Origin: Isoetes taiwanensis
Lineage: Eukaryota > Streptophyta > Lycopodiopsida > Isoetales > Isoetaceae
Assembly (NCBI GenBank): GCA_021234155.1
Contig: JAJEKV010000098.1
Span: 1,619,248-1,683,247, forward strand
DNA length: 64,000 nucleotides
Reading direction: 5' to 3'
Positions 59,094-64,000 of the stretch are shown here, in pieces; within the stretch, counting starts at the first letter, position 1, and each line of letters begins with the position of its first letter. The notes beneath the pieces are model-generated. The model ran no database searches. It was not told the DNA's origin and saw only the letters and a program-made list of their open reading frames with translations. A program made the translations under genes and the position numbers.

Positions 59094-61845
59094 ACGTGTC
59101 TTCTCTTGTCATGTATTCTCTTTTATTACTATGGCTACTTACAGCAAGGTAAACACCCTAATATAGATATGGTTCATTTTCCTTGTTGCCTGAGGGGCTT
59201 ACTGGCTGGGAATACTACCATTCGAGCAGTCTGGCCACATAAAATAGCAGATCTAGTTACTAAAATAGCCACAAGATCTTAACCATAGTCAAATTTTACC
59301 TTGAAAAACATTAGATCTGTTGTATACTGTATTTGATCCATTAAGTGCTTATTTGGGAAGGTACTATCATTTTCTATTCTATAAATTTAAACTATGTGTC
59401 TAATTGTCATCAATAGGGATACTTACAATAGTGTAAACACCCTAATATAGAGTTGGTTCACCTTCCTTTTTGCCTTAGAAACTTACTGGCTGGGAATACT
59501 AACTTGGAAGATGCAAATTATCGTATATCATTAACTAGTGATAGCACATAATGTAGTTATCTCTTGTATGACTATTATATTGTTAAGGGTCAAACATCTC
59601 AAGAGTATAGTAAATAAGTGCCACTGGTTGATCTATTGTGAATACATGGACATATATCTTAATAAATAAAATTGGCTTAGGTAATAATTATGAAATGGGA
59701 TAAAACTTGAGGTCTAATGTTACCTATGGTATCTGGGTAAGCTAAACATAAGGTGGTTTGAACCATAGATACGACGAATATTGAGTTTGTTTCTTAAAAA
59801 GTGATACCAGTAGTGAAATACAGCATATGGTATAGTTGTATAAGGGAATATTCTCGTGCAAATGTCGTGGTACAGTAAAATTCGTCTAAACCCTAAATAT
59901 CTGTCGGACTGTAGTACTACTACCCGCGATGGTCATTGCGGCTAGTGCAAATCCTTACGGCCAAGGCAAACAAGCTGGATACTGACATATAGTTGTATAA
60001 TCCCTGTTACGGTTATGATTGTGAATCAAGGGTTCTGTTATTTGCATGCAAATCCTGACCGATAAGAGGCACAGGTAATATTATAAGGCCAATGGCTGGG
60101 TTAAGACTCAGATCAGCTAAGCATCATGTTTTCGTTATATATTTACTTAATACTTCTGATAATCATGGTTAACATTTGTATAAATATAATAGTTCCGTGG
60201 CTTGTATCTCTTAGTGTTTGCAAATATGGCAGGGCGTCCAGAAGGTTCCCAGAACAAGGGACATACCAGAAGCAAGCTCATTGAGCTACTCAGAAGGTCT
60301 GGAATCGAGCATCCTAACCCACAGCCCACCAAAGCTCAACTGCTTGAGCTTTGTAGAATACATAGGATTGATCCCAATAAAGAAAGTGCTGGTACCAGCA
60401 TTACAAGGTTTATCCCTGCTCTCCAGAATTGTGCAAATGCCCTCAAAGCAAGGGAAAATGCAGACAAAAATGTTGAAAATGTTGAAGTTGTTGCTGACTC
60501 CATTAATGAAGACTTCGAAGTTTCTGATGACGACCTACAGCTTAATCAGGTTGATTTATAAGCCCTTGTGTTTATTGATTTTGAAGAACTAGCATCAATT
60601 TATGGCATCAATATTGTAAGTAGTCTAGAATCTTAACCGGTTTAGGATTTCAAGGTCTTGCTCTATTTGATCTAATTTGCAAAGTCATAAATAACCATAT
60701 ATGATTTTCTCTGTTTGCATTAGGACATATAATAGATTTCAGCTATGTAGATCTGTATATACTGGTTCTGTTGTAATATTAAAGTTGGTAAGCATGGAAT
60801 TAAGGATGGAATATATTCTATGTAGGTTATTAATACTAGGGGCATAGCTAATAAGATCAACATGGTTGTGACTGTTTTATCAAGCTGTGGACATGGTCTG
60901 TACCATTGGATTTAAACTGTGATTTATTAGAGATGAAATAGCATATTTTCTTGGTTATTAGTAAATTTTTAGCAGTTCTAGTCACTTAAATAACCACATA
61001 GATCTTAACCATAGTCAAATTTTACCTTGAAAAACATTAGATCTGTTGTATACTGCATTGGATCCATTTAGTGCCTATCTGGTAAGGTACCATCATTTTT
61101 TCTGTAAATTTAAACTATGTTCCTAATATGTCTGTCATTTCATATATCTTGGCAAAGATTAGCATTCTGCTGTAGTCTTGTGCTAAAATCACGGTTGTGT
61201 AAGGTATTTGATCATGTTGATCCCTTGGAAATCTGAAATAATTTTCTGTATTGGTTATTTATGGGTAAAGGGCTGAAAATGCCAAGTGTGTTTATTGCTT
61301 ACCTGCTAGTCAATTTCAGAATTACCCAGTAGGCTAATCTCTGATTTGTTTGACTGCAGGTAACCAAACACACTTCTCCCATGCATTTGCATTTGAGTGT
61401 GGTTGAGACTTGTCTTGAAGACTGAAGATCTTTTAATTTTGACATTATATTGTAACTTGTTGTATTTGCCAAAGAAACAAAAGGTAAATCTCTTTACTAT
61501 TTAAGGTCATTCTGTCTTGCAACGATTGGGAGCATTATGGACCACTACTTTTGTAAGGTTGTATGATTTCTTATGAATAACTTTTCATGGATCTTTTTAT
61601 ATCCCTGATTTATCGATGTACTTGCTCATTTAATTTTTCCTTCTTTTTGGTTTTAATCAAGTTTAAAGCATTATTCTACTATCTTTTTTTCATTAGCTTT
61701 CATTAGCTTTAATTTTTTCTAGAACTGGTCAATGAAATTCGAGGTCTCTTTAAGCCTCCCCGTTAGGGGTCAGATAAGTCCATTAATCTTTTAAGGTTAA
61801 TTGGATGTCTTTTCTAATTAGAGGATTAGTTTAGGCTAGGCTATA

Positions 61846-61848
<3 letters not shown>
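59091..61848 (+). repeat. Direct repeat 2 (pseudo-LTR) of the Penelope-like element
   Basis: Collinear with 52301-55064, preceded by a (TA)n tract (59040-59090) and followed by another (61842-61861). It carries the intact version of the small frame at 60226-60561. Confidence 0.95.
60226..60561 (+). CDS. 111-residue AT-hook/SAP-like protein in the repeat
   Basis: The frame starts MAGRPEGSQNK, which resembles an AT-hook (GRPxGS). Then SKLIELLRRSGI and PTKAQLLELCRIHRI have the hydrophobic spacing of a SAP-type helix pair, and an acidic tail ends QLNQVDL. Both features suggest DNA binding. A CAG/GT donor-like site at 60549-60550 in phase 0 matches the phase of the acceptor before the reverse-transcriptase exon. 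In repeat 1 the equivalent could therefore be the first exon of the polymerase gene. Functional role is inferred. Confidence 0.6.
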   Translation: MAGRPEGSQNKGHTRSKLIELLRRSGIEHPNPQPTKAQLLELCRIHRIDPNKESAGTSITRFIPALQNCANALKARENADKNVENVEVVADSINEDFEVSDDDLQLNQVDL

Positions 61849-61861
<13 letters not shown>

Positions 61862-61878
<17 letters not shown>

Positions 61879-64000
61879 GAGGGCAAGGTTGGTTTTATAT
61901 TTCATTTATAGAAAATACATAAATATCTTTGCTAATAAAAGCAAAGTAAAGCAAAAAGTAAAACTACTATAATAATATAGTAGGTATGGTCCCAAGACCA
62001 ATTGCATCAGAATTGAGCGTAATATCAAAATCTAAATATGTAGATATGAAGATATTTATATGTCTTTGTCGCTGTTATGAAGCCAAAAAGTTATCTCTGT
62101 CAGAAATAAGTCGCACTTCTGTTACCAGGGACATCATACCAAATCCAGTATATCTTGCATTGTGAAGTCCGGGACGTCCCTCTTTCCAAACATCTTGAGC
62201 ATGAAGTCCAGATCTTCTACAGTGTAATTTGTGAAATCAAGAAGAACCAGAACATGAGCTTGTCTTTTTTGCTGCCACTTATGAAATAAATTCTCAAAGT
62301 ACGGTTTGAGATTATTAAACCTCCACACCTCCCTGTTTTTGAGAATCCTTTTGATAGCTTTTGCATGAACGAGTTCTCTTCTCAATTGTTTAAACATGTC
62401 TTCTGTTCAAACTTGGACAACCGGTGTGAGAATTCTTCATCCTCATATTGTGCCACTCCCATCATTCTTTTCTCCACTCCTTGTGCTATTGAGTCTCCTC
62501 ATTTTTCTCTGTGTAAGACATCATCAAAGGCATTTAAGTTAGTAAGAAAGAAATCAAAAGCGCCATGGAATCTACCAATTTTATCCCATGATCCGTCATA
62601 ATTCTTTCCTCTAACTATTTTTTATGGGACCCTTCACAGATCTCGTAATTAAATATATGAATTCTTTTTGACCCAAATCAATGATGGATTCTTTCCCTCT
62701 ATCTGAATTCGGTTTCTATGTTTCCACAAAATCCAACATGCCAATTCGAGGTGTGTTGAATCGCTATTAGTATCCATGGCCGAGAATGTTATTTTCGTAA
62801 TGGACCCCTGGTTTATTTGTCTTTGCCCAACTCCAAAACTCGAAAGTCTCGGCATGTAAAGACATGATTAGAAGTTTCTCTTTGGCCACAATGTAAAGGG
62901 CAAAGAGGTGAAACCTACATTGTCAAATTTAAGCCCCCTTTTCTCATTGGTTTGCAAGCTCGATGCAATAAAAGCCACTGAATGTTTTCGGTTTATTGGC
63001 AGAATACATTTTCCAACTTTTGCATTAATTTTGGCAAAAGTTTTTTCATCCACGGTGCCACATTGCATTTTGCTTTGGATGGCTTGTGTACAATTATCTG
63101 CTTATACACCTCCTTTCTTGAAAGTATATTTCCTTCCCCGCAGTGTCCATTGGTTATAATTTTTCTTGAAATCATCTCGTGAGGCAACTATATCCATAAC
63201 TTTCCTATAGATCTCCTTATCAACTTTGTGATCCTTTGGTTTTTCGGGCTGCAATTTCCTCCCAAGTTTTCCATCTGACCGGTACCCTTAGATCCCCAAA
63301 TTTCACGAGACACGCATCATGCCATTGCATATACTTACGTGGATGTTTGAAAGCAAGACACCCTTCTTCCTCATTGCAAAGATCCAGGATGCCAAAAGAA
63401 ATTGTTTTCCAAACACCTTGCATCAATAATTGGTGGCTTATAACATAGACTAACCTCATTCCAAGCTTCAAAGATCCTCTTCAATGTTTTAGATGTTCCT
63501 GATCCTGCTTTAATCTTGAAGAAAACAGAATCCGGCAATTGGTGTGTAATTGTAGGACTTCCCACAATCTTAGATTTTTGAAGCCAGTATTTAATTAACC
63601 TCAGAGCTGGTGATGGTCTTTCACAATAGATGGCACTCCACACCAATTTAGCTGACAATACCTGTGCCTGAATAAATAAATCCTTACACCCTAAACCACC
63701 ATTCTTTTTATCCTTGACTAAATCAGACCAAGCCACCTTATGACTGCCCTGCCAGATGAACTTCCTGATAGCTGTTTCAATCTTGTTATAGGAACCCTTG
63801 TCACCAATAATTGCTGAAGAGAAATACACATGTGTACTACCAATCACTGCATTTGCAATTTCTACTCTTCCAGCTAATGATAATGTCCCTGGATACTTAT
63901 TAAGCTTCTGTTTTATTCTTGAGACAATTGGCTCCCATACACCTGGCAGATTTTTATTAAGAGCCAAAGGAATTCCCAAAATGGTGATAACTGTATTCTT
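61862..64000 (-). mobile_element. Second L1-type LINE, 3' half, runs off the window end
   Basis: On the minus strand the element enters at 64000 within the C-terminal half of ORF2 and ends at a poly(A) tail (T run at 61862-61878). The tail abuts the (TA)n tract that ends the Penelope-like element, so the LINE inserted there later. The 3' UTR is about 250 bp. Confidence 0.85.
62134..63979 (-). pseudogene. LINE ORF2 C-terminal region, frameshifted
   Basis: The first segment (63979-63371) has the plant LINE connection region after the polymerase: IPLALNKN, KLNKYPGTLSLAGRVEIAN and FIWQGSHKVAWSDLVKDKK. Further segments in shifted frames (63471-63220, 63187-62993, 62855-62649, 62397-62134) continue the protein. 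They contain the HPRKYMQWHDACL block and a late CWILWKHRNRIQIEGKNPSL typical of the zf-RVT tail. At least four frameshifts or stops are present. It is a different copy from the LINE at 8978-13230, of the same general type. Confidence 0.8.

Larger units (their letters stand above)
52246..61861 (+). mobile_element. Penelope-like retroelement with 2.76-kb direct repeats
   Basis: Two direct repeats (52301-55064 and 59091-61848) flank a 4-kb interior that encodes an intron-containing reverse transcriptase. The repeats lack LTR-type TG..CA ends and I see no primer-binding site, protease or integrase. That fits the pseudo-LTR (partial tandem) arrangement of Penelope-like elements rather than an LTR retrotransposon. 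The left ends of both repeats and the right end of the second lie in (TA)n tracts. The last 1.2 kb of the two repeats are almost identical, so the insertion is young. No GIY-YIG endonuclease was found, suggesting the endonuclease-lacking (Athena-like) group. Confidence 0.75.

Noticed and set aside
60515-60540. Hammerhead ribozyme core (CTGATGA) in the Penelope repeat
   Set aside because: The motif lies inside the small coding frame and is not followed by a stem and GAAA in the required place.
52301-61848. LTR retrotransposon interpretation of the 2.76-kb repeats
   Set aside because: No TG..CA ends, primer-binding site, polypurine tract, protease, RNase H or integrase. The polymerase motifs and retained intron fit Penelope-like elements.

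Overview
The window looks like nuclear DNA of a land plant with a large, repeat-rich genome. Genes have spliceosomal GT..AG introns. Two apparently intact host genes are present: an intronless histone H3 and a four-exon plastid fibrillin. Almost everything else is mobile DNA in various states of decay. The mix of elements (an intron-containing Penelope-like retroelement, an HUH Rep-like gene, a Helitron helicase, L1-type LINEs, unusual DNA transposons) makes me lean towards a non-seed plant such as a fern or lycophyte. That placement is an inference and is not proven by the sequence.

Layout. 1-8.97 kb: unassigned DNA with a duplicated hairpin (200-479), a decayed coding-like tract (about 1.2-4.7 kb) and a long LTR-like noncoding stretch with a TATA-type promoter near 7.70 kb. 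8.98-13.2 kb: a minus-strand L1-type LINE, ORF1 plus ORF2, cut off inside its reverse transcriptase. 13.99-15.61 kb: a broken gene for an HUH (Rep-like) endonuclease. 16.17-18.58 kb: the host island, histone H3 then fibrillin (FBN6-like). 20.0-21.47 kb: a PPR pseudogene ending in a poly(A) tract, so probably a retrocopy. 22.08-23.32 kb: a minus-strand Helitron/PIF1 helicase remnant.

23.78-31.51 kb is the most interesting part. A minus-strand, seven-exon gene (slightly broken) encodes a ParB-like domain followed by a permuted N6/N4 DNA methyltransferase. It is divergent from a plus-strand gene with the DUF7869-like, DDE/RNase-H-type transposase signature. About 24 copies of a 16-bp perfect palindrome or close variants lie in the introns of the methyltransferase gene and in the shared promoter region, and none lies in an exon I could define. 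Nine of them form an array with a step of about 31 bp in intron 1. Two related MITEs with 4-bp target duplications have inserted, one in an intron of the first gene and one in an exon of the second. I think this is a mobile system pairing a transposase, a ParB-methyltransferase and its own dispersed palindromic sites.

31.59-50.6 kb: an inverted LTR fragment, a possible transposon terminus, decayed unrecognised coding pieces, several clusters of TGTACA repeats, two low-complexity blocks of opposite orientation (36.7-37.7 and 46.6-47.3 kb), and a 1.45-kb minisatellite (40.2-41.65 kb). 50.69-51.67 kb: a TA microsatellite and an AGATTC-type minisatellite. 52.25-61.85 kb: a Penelope-like element, with 2.76-kb direct repeats flanking an intact, intron-containing reverse transcriptase. 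61.86-64.0 kb: a second minus-strand LINE whose poly(A) tail sits in the TA repeat that ends the Penelope-like element.
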